DNA of 64,000 nt from Maribacter aquivivus (lineage in GTDB: Bacteria > Bacteroidota > Bacteroidia > Flavobacteriales > Flavobacteriaceae), in NCBI RefSeq assembly GCF_900142175.1, contig NZ_FQZX01000001.1, forward strand, positions 62,001 through 126,000, written 5' to 3'. The notes under the pieces were generated by a model. That model ran no database searches and was not told the origin of the DNA. It saw only the letters and a list, made by a program, of their open reading frames with translations. Shown here in pieces: positions 27,001 through 33,724 of the stretch. The translations under genes and the position numbers were made by a program. The number at the start of each line of letters is the position of its first letter. Positions within the stretch are counted from its first letter, which is position 1.

Positions 27001-28453
27001 TAGCGAAACTTACCGTTTGCGCCATCGGTCCGAACATTTTGCCTTCCGTTCCCACCAAGGCTAAAATAGGTAGATATACAATTAGGATGATGATTTCTCC
27101 GAAAGCTGCTGAATTTCGAATTTTACTTGCAGATTGATACACTTCTTCATCCATTTCAGCCTGCGTCAATTTTCTGGAAATTTTTAACGCCCCTAAATGG
27201 AATAGGGTCGCTTCCACAATAATGACCGCACCATCCACAATTAAACCAAAATCAACTGCTCCCAAACTCATCAGGTTTGCCGAAACACCAAAAATATGCA
27301 TCATACTAAACGCAAATAGTAAAGCGAGAGGAATAACGGATGCTGTAATCAAACCAGCACGCCAATTGCCCAACAATAAAAGTAAAATGAAAATCACGAT
27401 AAGCGCACCTTCCACAAGATTGGTGGTAACTGTACCAATGGCATTGTCCACCAATTTAGTTCTATCCAGAAAGGGTTCGATAACCACACCTTCGGGCAAG
27501 GTTTTGCTAATGGTTTCAATTCTATCTTTTACATCCTTTATTACTTTGGCGGAGTTAGCGCCTTTCAACATCATAACAATCGCACTAACCACTTCGCCTT
27601 CGCCATTTCGGGTTGTTGCGCCATAACGAATCGCCTTTCCTGTTTGAACTGTTGCAACATCACTTATCAAAATAGGAATGCCACTTTCTGTCTGCTTTAC
27701 AAGAATATTCTTGATATCTTCTATCGAACCAACAAGGCCTTCGCTTCTAATAAAAAGTGCTTTGTCATTTTTTTCAATATAAGCACCGCCAGTATTTTGA
27801 TTGTTATTTTCGAGTGCGCTGAAAAGGTCGGAAATGGAAACACCCATACCGTTCAAGCGTTCTGGACGAACTGCAATTTCATATTGTTTTAGATAGCCAC
27901 CAAAACTACTGACGTCTGCAACGCCTTTCGTTCCCAATAGCTGGCGTTTAATGACCCAATCTTGTATCGTCCGAAGCTCTGTTGCTGTGTATTTGTCCTC
28001 ATAACCAGGCTTTGTAGCAATGACATATTGATAAATTTCACCAAGTCCCGTAGTCAATGGTGCGATTCCTGGCTTACCGATGCCCTCTGGAATTTGGGAT
28101 TGAGCATCCGCCAGACGTTCGTTTACCTGTTGTCTTGCCCAATACACATCTACATTCTCCTCAAAAACAATGGTTACAACCGATAATCCAAAACGTGAAA
28201 AAGAACGAATTTCATCGATTTGGGGAATGGTTGTCATTGTGAGTTCAATGGGAAAAGTGATTAATCGCTCAACCTCTTGGGCTGCAAGTGTTGGCGAGGT
28301 CGTAATGACCTGTACTTGATTATTGGTAATATCCGGAACGGCATCTACAGGAAGCTGTTGCAATGAATAAGCACCCGTGATAATCAAGGCTAGAGTGAGT
28401 AAACCAATAACCAGCTTATGGGTTATGGAATACCTAATAATTTTATTAAGCAT
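24068..28453 (-). CDS. CzcA-type RND pump fused to a TolC/CzcC-type channel
   Basis: A 1461-residue fusion. Residues 1 to about 1030 are a complete heavy-metal RND pump (ITHKLVIGLLTLALII at TM1; DFGLIVDGAVIIVEATLFHLG in TM4 with the proton-relay Asp; FIALFGVAVLNGIVLI near the end). At residue 1037 (base 25345) a Met begins a normal signal peptide (MKPNKTALVMLMALFG...INAQ). A TolC-like outer-membrane channel domain runs to the end. Fused CzcA-CzcC proteins are known in Bacteroidota. The intact signal sequence at the junction suggests cleavage or an internal start could release the channel. Metals are probably Zn/Co/Cd, judging from neighbours. Confidence 0.9.
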   Translation of the reverse strand: MLNKIIRYSITHKLVIGLLTLALIITGAYSLQQLPVDAVPDITNNQVQVITTSPTLAAQEVERLITFPIELTMTTIPQIDEIRSFSRFGLSVVTIVFEENVDVYWARQQVNERLADAQSQIPEGIGKPGIAPLTTGLGEIYQYVIATKPGYEDKYTATELRTIQDWVIKRQLLGTKGVADVSSFGGYLKQYEIAVRPERLNGMGVSISDLFSALENNNQNTGGAYIEKNDKALFIRSEGLVGSIEDIKNILVKQTESGIPILISDVATVQTGKAIRYGATTRNGEGEVVSAIVMMLKGANSAKVIKDVKDRIETISKTLPEGVVIEPFLDRTKLVDNAIGTVTTNLVEGALIVIFILLLLLGNWRAGLITASVIPLALLFAFSMMHIFGVSANLMSLGAVDFGLIVDGAVIIVEATLFHLGALKISRKLTQAEMDEEVYQSASKIRNSAAFGEIIILIVYLPILALVGTEGKMFGPMAQTVSFAILGAFLLSLTYIPMMSALVLSKKTEHKRNISDKIMDFFYCIYEPIIHWAMRTRIIVVGSTIALFVTAFLVFQSLGGEFIPTLEEGDFAVETRVITGSSLSNTIKATTKAEKILLDNFPEVEQVVSKIGSGEIPTDPMPIEAADLMIILKDKSEWVSASNREDLANKMAEALEVIPGVTFGFQQPIQMRFNELMTGVRQDVAIKIYGEDLNQLSTYASQIGKLAGTVEGAVDVYTEEVTGVPQIVINYNRGQLAKYGLDIKSVNNTIQAAFAGASTGLVYEGEKQFDLVVRLENKNRTDLHDVQNLYLNGANGQQIPLQQVANVSIKDGPYQIQRDDTRRRIIVAFNVRNRDVESVVDEISSKIDSQINLKPGYTISYGGQFENLVEARERLAIAVPLALLLIFILLYFTFGSIKQGVLIFTAIPLSAIGGVFALWLRDMPFSISAGVGFIALFGVAVLNGIVLIAEFNRLKKDGISDIFQRIYQGTKTRLRPVILTASVASLGFLPMAISQTSGAEVQRPLATVVIGGLITATFLTLVVLPILYYYSEKKLKMKPNKTALVMLMALFGSAFSINAQTTSQVKVYQNIDEVIETALKNNPNIKVSRLETEQQQALKGSSFDLPKTDFGLEYGQINSIADNDTRFSVSQKFAFPTLYGSQNKLVKTKIEASELNEAVLKNDLIAQVKSTYYELWYIKSKQMVLQKQDSIYERFAYAANLRYKTGESNALEQATANVELADIQIMILDNASVLKNHQLQLQNLMNTDSLVDINVGNLEVKTEMLPQLKDSTAISNNPTLAFYQKQIELAENEKSVAVSKLLPDITLGYFNQSFIGNGETANGTPTVFDSGDRFTGVQLGLSIPIWLKPHTAKIKAAKIQKMENEAQLEAIKNRAQTQFDTLWETLQTEQTNLESYKNNALPQAELLLKNSQRGFQEGEVGYIEYIQGLNRAMTIQVKYLDFVNQYNQTLIKIEELIANNQ

Positions 28454-28571
28454 AGAAAGAATTTAATACAGTTAAACATCACGGAATTATGCCAAAAAAT
28501 TGCAATTGTCCGCAGCGGAGTGTGACCTTTCTCGGTCAAAATCGGATATAGTTATCCTAGTGTAAAACTGA

Positions 28572-28883
28572 CTATGCCTTTGGAGGCTGGAAAAGAGAGT
28601 GTGAAATGTCATTGCCGAAGCTATCGAAATGCGCAAATTTTTCCTTGAAATTCATAAGAATCAAGGGTTCGAACGAAATAATGTTGGATTCGATGGTATG
28701 GATATGGCAGCAATGGCAATTGCAAAATGGGGAACACAGGTCGGTTGCGCCATGGTCATGATTTCCATCCATCGCGATTACATTTTCGATTTCCGCATCA
28801 TCACTTGACATCTTCCCATCATTACACGGAATGAAATTGAGTGCCAAAAAATATAGCGATAATATGATTGCGATTGATTTCAC
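28572..28883 (-). CDS. Cys/His-rich secreted protein (DUF6660-like), first gene of the czc operon
   Basis: A 103-residue protein starting with GTG, with a signal peptide (SIAIILSLYFLALNFIPC), then HDHG and a dense metal-ligand cluster LCSPFCNCHCCHIH. It resembles the DUF6660 family found before metal efflux operons in Bacteroidota. Inference: a periplasmic or membrane-bound metal scavenger or sensor. The start lies only 4 bp downstream of a TATCTTTG -7 box, so the mRNA is probably leaderless or nearly so. The pump gene follows after 118 bp, in which a palindrome AATTGCAATT (28499-28508) lies. Confidence 0.7.
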   Translation of the reverse strand: MKSIAIILSLYFLALNFIPCNDGKMSSDDAEIENVIAMDGNHDHGATDLCSPFCNCHCCHIHTIESNIISFEPLILMNFKEKFAHFDSFGNDISHSLFQPPKA

Positions 28884-29254
28884 TTTCCAAAGATAACAAG
28901 AAATTCATGCAACTGTATTGCAAAGCTTTACTATGCTATGAGTTCCTAAAAAAAGAAAGTTGTACGGGACTGCATTTAATTTCTAAAGTTCAAATAAGGG
29001 TATTTCCATAGAATTTAACTAGTACGTTTAAACCCACCTTTATTTAGACTTTCAAAATTGCAGATTTAGTCTACTTATAACGACCGTTTAAATGGACCTT
29101 TCTCAACATTATTTAGTAACTATTTACAAATAGCACTTTTAATAGAAAGTTTTTGCATAGAGGACTATTACATAAAAGGTGCAAATAGTGAAGTAATCTC
29201 TTCTAGATAAAATTAACGATAAAATCTATTTTAGACAGAGTTCAGTTTACACCA
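28884..29254. other. 371-bp gap between the tra and czc units
   Basis: It holds the czc promoter and operator next to its left end (28888-28926, minus strand). In the rest I see AT-rich DNA with a weak CGTTTAAA-containing repeat (about 29027-29097) and no gene or clear terminator. Confidence 0.55.
28888..28926 (-). promoter_or_regulatory. Promoter and candidate Fur-family operator of the czc operon
   Basis: Read on the minus strand: TTTGCAATACAGTTGCAT (operator; palindromic core TGCAA-N5-TTGCA at 28908-28922), then 14 bases from the end of AGTTGC to the -7 box TATCTTTG (28895-28888), then GTG at 28883. The promoter of the TonB gene at 39407 has the same operator word and the same distance to its -7 box. 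Confidence 0.65.
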
Positions 29255-29515
29255 TCATTCATGGACTAACCGATTGTAATAGGATACAAATTCCACAACA
29301 TCCTCATCGCTGATTTCATCCGAAATTTGTTTAGATGAGATGACCATATCTTTGATATTAATTTTCAAAATATCGTTGAGTTCTATTAAGTCTGATTGGT
29401 TATGACCAAAAGCGGTATAGGCTTCAATTTTACCTTTTATAATACTCTTGAAAATATCCAGCGCTATAAACGCGGTATCAGGGATATTATTGTTATGGAC
29501 CTGTTCATTATCCAT
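29255..29515 (-). CDS. Small acidic protein at the end of the tra operon, unknown
   Basis: An 86-residue acidic, helical protein (MDNEQVHNNNIPDTAFIALDIFKSI...). It begins 3 bp after the lipoprotein gene upstream, so it is likely the last gene of the transfer operon. I see no known motif, signal peptide or membrane segment. A cytoplasmic transfer-operon accessory or regulator is possible but not shown. Confidence 0.6.
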   Translation of the reverse strand: MDNEQVHNNNIPDTAFIALDIFKSIIKGKIEAYTAFGHNQSDLIELNDILKINIKDMVISSKQISDEISDEDVVEFVSYYNRLVHE

Positions 29516-29518
29516 AGC

Positions 29519-29881
29519 TTAAAAAGGCCCTTTTTCCCTCGGTCTTTTACTGGTAACTTTCCATTGACCGTTTTCTCTAACCAACTTGAAAATTCCAGTT
29601 TTCCCATCGTAGGTGCTGCTGTATTTTATCCAGGCAATTTCGCCATCAACAGCTTCATCTAAAATTTCCACTTCGATGTTTTTATCAGAATCCGGTATCA
29701 TATTCTGTACAGTAATCAAACTGGCATAGCCTTCTGTAGTAGTATGTTTTTTTAAAGCTGATTCATCTTTTGAAAAAAAACTTCCCGCAACTGCCTTGGC
29801 AGTTTCAGAAGGGGATTTTGTTGTGCTTTCTGAACAAGAAAGGAACAACAGTACAAGCGAGCAAATGACGATTTTTTTCAT
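29519..29881 (-). CDS. DUF4878-like lipoprotein in the tra operon
   Basis: A 120-residue lipoprotein (MKKIVICSLVLLFLSCSES, lipobox Cys about 16). The SnoaL/NTF2-like pattern of DUF4878 follows (SPSETAKAVAGSFFSKDES..., ending KLVRENGQWKVTSK). It lies 7 bp after traN. Function unknown. As a lipoprotein within a transfer operon it could support the outer-membrane part of the channel or surface exclusion, but nothing in the sequence decides this. Confidence 0.7.
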   Translation of the reverse strand: MKKIVICSLVLLFLSCSESTTKSPSETAKAVAGSFFSKDESALKKHTTTEGYASLITVQNMIPDSDKNIEVEILDEAVDGEIAWIKYSSTYDGKTGIFKLVRENGQWKVTSKRPREKGPF

Positions 29882-29888
29882 AACAATT

Positions 29889-30722
29889 TTAATTTGGGTT
29901 ATTGATATACTTATGCGATACCTTCAATTTTAAATCCCTTTCCCCATTTTTCTCATTCAGCTCAACCACTAATCTACGGTCATTAATTATTGAAAATTTA
30001 GGCATTACATAAACTAATTTTACAACTTCGCCCTCAGCTATTCTGGACGGTACGTTGTGCTTAAAAATGGGTTCTTGAAGCAGCTTTTGTAACGATTTTC
30101 TTTTGCCTTTTTGTCTTGTTTCTAGCGAGAGATTTAAGAAATTTAAGTCGTAATCCAAACTCGATTTATTCTCAATCTGGATAACAAAGTAGAGTTCTTC
30201 CTTATCAAAAACTATATTCTCAACACTCAAAACGATGCTTTCATTTCGTTTTTGTATCGTACCTATTCGTTGCTTTCTTTCAAGAAGATAAGAAGAGAAT
30301 TTTGTGTAGTAAAATCTGCTGTTATCTACTAAATTCTCAACTTCAGTTACTTCGGTAGTGTCAATGATGATAGGTTTTTCATTGCCTATACTACTTGATT
30401 GTGACACGAAATAATTGAGCTTCGATAGCTGCTTTCTATATCTTATAATATACGAAAAAATCGCCCCATTTCTATTGATTATCAATAAATTACTTTCTTT
30501 TCCAGGGGTTGCCTGAAGCAATCCAAAGTACTGTTCTTTTTCACGATTGTAGGTAAAGACAAAATTATCCGAACCAGTTACACCTTGCCTAATAGGTTCT
30601 GGAAAGAACAGCGCAACGTTTTTGGTGTCGTTGGCATAAATGGTGTCGAGAACTTTGGTTGTTTGTGCTTTCGCGAAAGCGGAAATACATATGACTGCTA
30701 TTATTAAGACTGAATTTTTCAT
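29889..30722 (-). CDS. traN: Conjugative transposon protein TraN (DUF4138)
   Basis: A 277-residue protein with a signal peptide ending AFAKAQ, then DTIYANDTKNVALFFPEPIRQGVTG and FVFTYN, the DUF4138 TraN pattern of CTnDOT-type elements. It is VirB9-like in role: a periplasmic/outer-membrane core part of the transfer channel. It follows traM by 32 bp. The signal-peptide end contains copy 4 of the palindromic 13-mer. Confidence 0.87.
   Translation of the reverse strand: MKNSVLIIAVICISAFAKAQTTKVLDTIYANDTKNVALFFPEPIRQGVTGSDNFVFTYNREKEQYFGLLQATPGKESNLLIINRNGAIFSYIIRYRKQLSKLNYFVSQSSSIGNEKPIIIDTTEVTEVENLVDNSRFYYTKFSSYLLERKQRIGTIQKRNESIVLSVENIVFDKEELYFVIQIENKSSLDYDLNFLNLSLETRQKGKRKSLQKLLQEPIFKHNVPSRIAEGEVVKLVYVMPKFSIINDRRLVVELNEKNGERDLKLKVSHKYINNPN
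30667..30681. repeat. Copy 4 of palindromic 13-mer TTTCGCGAAAGCG
   Basis: GCTTTCGCGAAAGCG in the signal-peptide codons of traN (reads SAFAKA on the gene strand). It has the same plus-strand orientation as the other three copies. Confidence 0.7.
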
Positions 30723-30754
30723 AAGAGTGCGTTTTTAAATACCCATTATAGGCC

Positions 30755-31684
30755 TCATAATTTTGGTTTTAAGATTAATTTGTAATTGTTCAAAACCGTA
30801 ACTTTTACGTTACGATTACTACGTCTAAGAACTTTTGTAATTCCACCTACTTGCGGAACGGCAGGTATGTTGATGTCGCCAATAATGTCGTCAAGAACTT
30901 CGGTGGTGGCTTCTGCTCTAAAGTTATTCTCAACATAAATACCTTCGCTTCCATCTTGCAAATCGAATGCTTTGAGCTTTGTAGGATGATGACTAATATT
31001 TTCAATTTCAATCAGCGCGCGATTGGGTTGAAAACTAATAAACCCAAAAACTGGTGTATTCTTTGGCATCAGCTTACCATTGATAGTTGCCGATTTAGTA
31101 AGGCGCATTCTTAATCTTGTATTTGCCATTACGATTTGGCTGCCATCAACGATGACATAGATACTGTCATCTGTATTTCCAATACTAGAAAAGGCATTGG
31201 GTTTAGGCGAAGCAGCAAAAAACAATTGATGTTCTAGACCCAATTCTTTAGCTTGAATTTTTTGTTCTCTTTTAATATCGGCTGAGTCAATTTGCTGGAT
31301 ATTCTTTTGAGCGACTTTCCTTTGTCCAAAATTTTGATATCGTTTTTCAGAATATTGAATTTTACCAGCATTATAAATACTATCCACAATACGTTCTTTT
31401 TCACGTTCCGGAAGGTCTTGGTCATAAAATCCCAAGGAATCAATTAGTTTTTCATCGTAGATACTAGGCGCATTATTTTCTCGCACTTCCTTTAGGTCGT
31501 TAATAGCATCCAATTTAGAATCATACTCTTTTTGGTTTTCGTCCAAATCGGGTATCAAGGTCTGTTCAAGGTTTTCAGTTTCACTTTCATCATCGCCCAT
31601 AACCATTACAGAATAGGAAATCAGGAATATGAAAATCACAGCCAATACAGCTGCAAAGACAATTTTATTTTTCTCTACTTTCAT
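30755..31684 (-). CDS. traM: Conjugative transposon protein TraM (VirB10-like)
   Basis: About 309 residues from the ATG at 31684 (MKVEKNKIVF...); an upstream TTG at 31711 in frame is less likely. It has one N-terminal membrane helix (VFAAVLAVIFIFLISYSVMV), a long charged helical linker (RENNAPSIYDEKLIDSL onward) and a C-terminal beta domain (KNTPVFGFISFQPNRALIEIENI). This is the pattern of TraM in Bacteroidota conjugative transposons, where it spans the envelope as a core subunit. It overlaps the end of traK by 20 bp; the small traL usually between them is absent. Confidence 0.85.
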   Translation of the reverse strand: MKVEKNKIVFAAVLAVIFIFLISYSVMVMGDDESETENLEQTLIPDLDENQKEYDSKLDAINDLKEVRENNAPSIYDEKLIDSLGFYDQDLPEREKERIVDSIYNAGKIQYSEKRYQNFGQRKVAQKNIQQIDSADIKREQKIQAKELGLEHQLFFAASPKPNAFSSIGNTDDSIYVIVDGSQIVMANTRLRMRLTKSATINGKLMPKNTPVFGFISFQPNRALIEIENISHHPTKLKAFDLQDGSEGIYVENNFRAEATTEVLDDIIGDINIPAVPQVGGITKVLRRSNRNVKVTVLNNYKLILKPKL

Positions 31685-32288
31685 CAGATAATTTTTTAAG
31701 TGTGTTTTCAAAGTATTCCGTAATCAAAAGACCGTGCGGATTGTTTGGAAAGTTTCTATCAACTGGAATTAAGTTTCCACTAGAAACGAGTTCGTAGGTA
31801 TCTATTATTGAACCTCTATTAATTTCAAAGACGCTAACCGTTCTAAATACGTATGTTCCATTTTGTTCTTCGATTTGTGAGTCTATACTCAGTACTTTTT
31901 GAACTAGCGAATATTGTAGCAATCGGTTATAGACACCATCTGCTTTTTTCTGACGGTACAAATTATCCACAGAACTATTACCCAACCAAAGCGCCTTTTC
32001 CAGATTCCGTTCATAATTGCTAGCATCAATGTTATAGAAGTACTTATGGAACAGGTCTAAATGGGCTAAAGCTTCAACCTGAAAATTTTCTTTTTGGGTA
32101 ACGAGTTTAAGCGGAATAATACTGCCATCGGTATTAATGGCGAAAGCGCTATTGAGTGCTTTTTTATTCGTTTTAAAAGCCATCCAAAGTGAAAAGGTGC
32201 TGGACAGCATTGCAAAAATGACAACTGCCAACACGATAAATCTGTTTAATTTTAAGACCTTGTATATGTTCTTGTATGGTGTTTTCAT
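31665..32288 (-). CDS. traK: Conjugative transposon protein TraK (VirB8-like)
   Basis: A 207-residue protein with one N-terminal membrane helix (FIVLAVVIFAMLSSTFSLWMAF) and a periplasmic NTF2-like part (LHKYFYNIDASNYERNLEKALWLG). This is typical for TraK of CTnDOT-type elements and comparable to VirB8. It is an inner-membrane assembly factor of the channel. It follows traJ after 20 bp, in the canonical order J-K. Confidence 0.87.
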   Translation of the reverse strand: MKTPYKNIYKVLKLNRFIVLAVVIFAMLSSTFSLWMAFKTNKKALNSAFAINTDGSIIPLKLVTQKENFQVEALAHLDLFHKYFYNIDASNYERNLEKALWLGNSSVDNLYRQKKADGVYNRLLQYSLVQKVLSIDSQIEEQNGTYVFRTVSVFEINRGSIIDTYELVSSGNLIPVDRNFPNNPHGLLITEYFENTLKKLSDESREK

Positions 32289-32308
32289 ATTTCTATTTTT
32301 AATCTGCC

Positions 32309-33133
32309 TTAGGCAGTAAACAATCTGAGCGTAAAAGATGTGGCGCGTTTATATAATTTGAACTTTAGAAAAAGAATGAAACCAACAGACCCAAGCTGAA
32401 CGACAGGTGCAAAAAAGCCCTGGCCAACATCTGTCCCAAAAAGGTTTGTCCAAAAATTTGTATTGATTTCAGTATAGAGAGCGTTTACAAATACATTGAC
32501 CAAAAAGAAGGCTGGCACCAACATATAGACCGCAGCGTACAACTTGAAAAATGTATAAGCAAGCGAACGGAATTTTCCAAAAACTGCTAAACTTATAACC
32601 AAGGGGAAGAAGGCTTGCATTATGCCCAATAAAAAATAACGTTCTGAAAGGAATAACGGATAGATGAACAAATCCAAAATCCAGAGGAAAAGGCTAATAA
32701 TAAATGCAAGTATTTTGAACCCGTAAAGTGGTGTCACCAATGCTTCATATAGCAGCGTCATTGCTGCTGTTGCGACCTCGATAATATTGACATCTTCTTC
32801 AATGGGAATATCCTGCATCTGCAAAGGCAATAAAGCTGGTGCTGTACCACGATACTGCCCTTCAATGGAAACTAGGATGCTATCGAAAAAACCTAGTACT
32901 TGTGTAGAGAAAATCACCAGAAGAACAACTGCAAAATTCTTTGTGAGTTCCGAAGGACTTAGCCCCCAGGTATAACCATCTTTATCCGCAACCCCTTCAT
33001 TATATTTTTTTAGGATATTGACCAAAAAGAATAGTACAGCAAGCGTTTTCATTCCAGCAATGGTGTATTGCGAAAAATCACTTGCCTTTATCGTTTGAAA
33101 GACTGCATCTACATATTCAAGCCCAAAACTCAT
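32309..33133 (-). CDS. traJ: Conjugative transposon protein TraJ (VirB6-like)
   Basis: A 274-residue polytopic protein with about 6 membrane helices (e.g. KTLAVLFFLVNIL, LWILDLFIYPLFLSERYFLLG) and the TraJ-type opening SFGLEYVDAVFQTI. It is the inner-membrane channel component. Its ATG overlaps the traI stop by one base. It matches TraJ in order (after traI, before traK), but is somewhat shorter than the CTnDOT protein. Confidence 0.85.
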   Translation of the reverse strand: MSFGLEYVDAVFQTIKASDFSQYTIAGMKTLAVLFFLVNILKKYNEGVADKDGYTWGLSPSELTKNFAVVLLVIFSTQVLGFFDSILVSIEGQYRGTAPALLPLQMQDIPIEEDVNIIEVATAAMTLLYEALVTPLYGFKILAFIISLFLWILDLFIYPLFLSERYFLLGIMQAFFPLVISLAVFGKFRSLAYTFFKLYAAVYMLVPAFFLVNVFVNALYTEINTNFWTNLFGTDVGQGFFAPVVQLGSVGFILFLKFKLYKRATSFTLRLFTA

Positions 33134-33720
33134 TAGTAATCTGTTTCGCGGTTATTGACTTTATCCTGCATTTTTCTAAAGGAAATAATATCCCTGTAGC
33201 GTTTCGTTTTTGTCTCAATATTGGAAACCATTTGTTTAGATTCTAGTTCTTTTTCCTTTAAAACTTCAGCACGTTCAGCATCCGACATTTTTAGGTTATC
33301 GCTTGATAAAATTTCACCCATAAAATCAACCGTATCTAATGAGTTTTGGACTATGGCATCAAATGATTCCGCAACCCGTGTTACTTCCTCGGGCTTGATG
33401 TAAGGCGAGTTTAAAATATCCTGTAAGTCGTTTTGCATTACATTAATAAGGCGTTGATTGTTTTGTGCAATTTGCTCAACTGCTCTAAGTTGTTGTACCA
33501 CACTCGATACTTTCTCAATGCTTTCTTTTGCATCTTTCAAGAACTGTACGGACTTAATCATTTGAGCTGTCTGCTTTCCAGATTCTACCAGTTGTTTTAC
33601 TAAACTGATAAAATTGGTATTGTCGTAAGTGGGCATTCCTTGGGCAGTAGCACCGCCAGGCAATAAAATGGCTACCGTGAAGATTAGTCCGAACAAGATT
33701 GTTTTGATTTTTGTGTTCAT
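33133..33720 (-). CDS. traI: Conjugative transposon protein TraI (VirB5-like, DUF4141 type)
   Basis: 195 residues from the ATG at 33720, the start I prefer because it gives a clean signal peptide (MNTKIKTILFGLIFTVAILL...ATAQ) and begins 4 bp after the traG stop. An upstream TTG at 33747 would overlap traG. The mature part is a long helical coiled region (VKQLVESGKQTAQMI, SVVQQLRAVEQIAQ). Position and shape fit the VirB5-like periplasmic pilus-tip component TraI of Bacteroidota transposons. This TraI is not the relaxase TraI of F plasmid. Confidence 0.8.
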   Translation of the reverse strand: MNTKIKTILFGLIFTVAILLPGGATAQGMPTYDNTNFISLVKQLVESGKQTAQMIKSVQFLKDAKESIEKVSSVVQQLRAVEQIAQNNQRLINVMQNDLQDILNSPYIKPEEVTRVAESFDAIVQNSLDTVDFMGEILSSDNLKMSDAERAEVLKEKELESKQMVSNIETKTKRYRDIISFRKMQDKVNNRETDY

Positions 33721-33724
33721 AATA

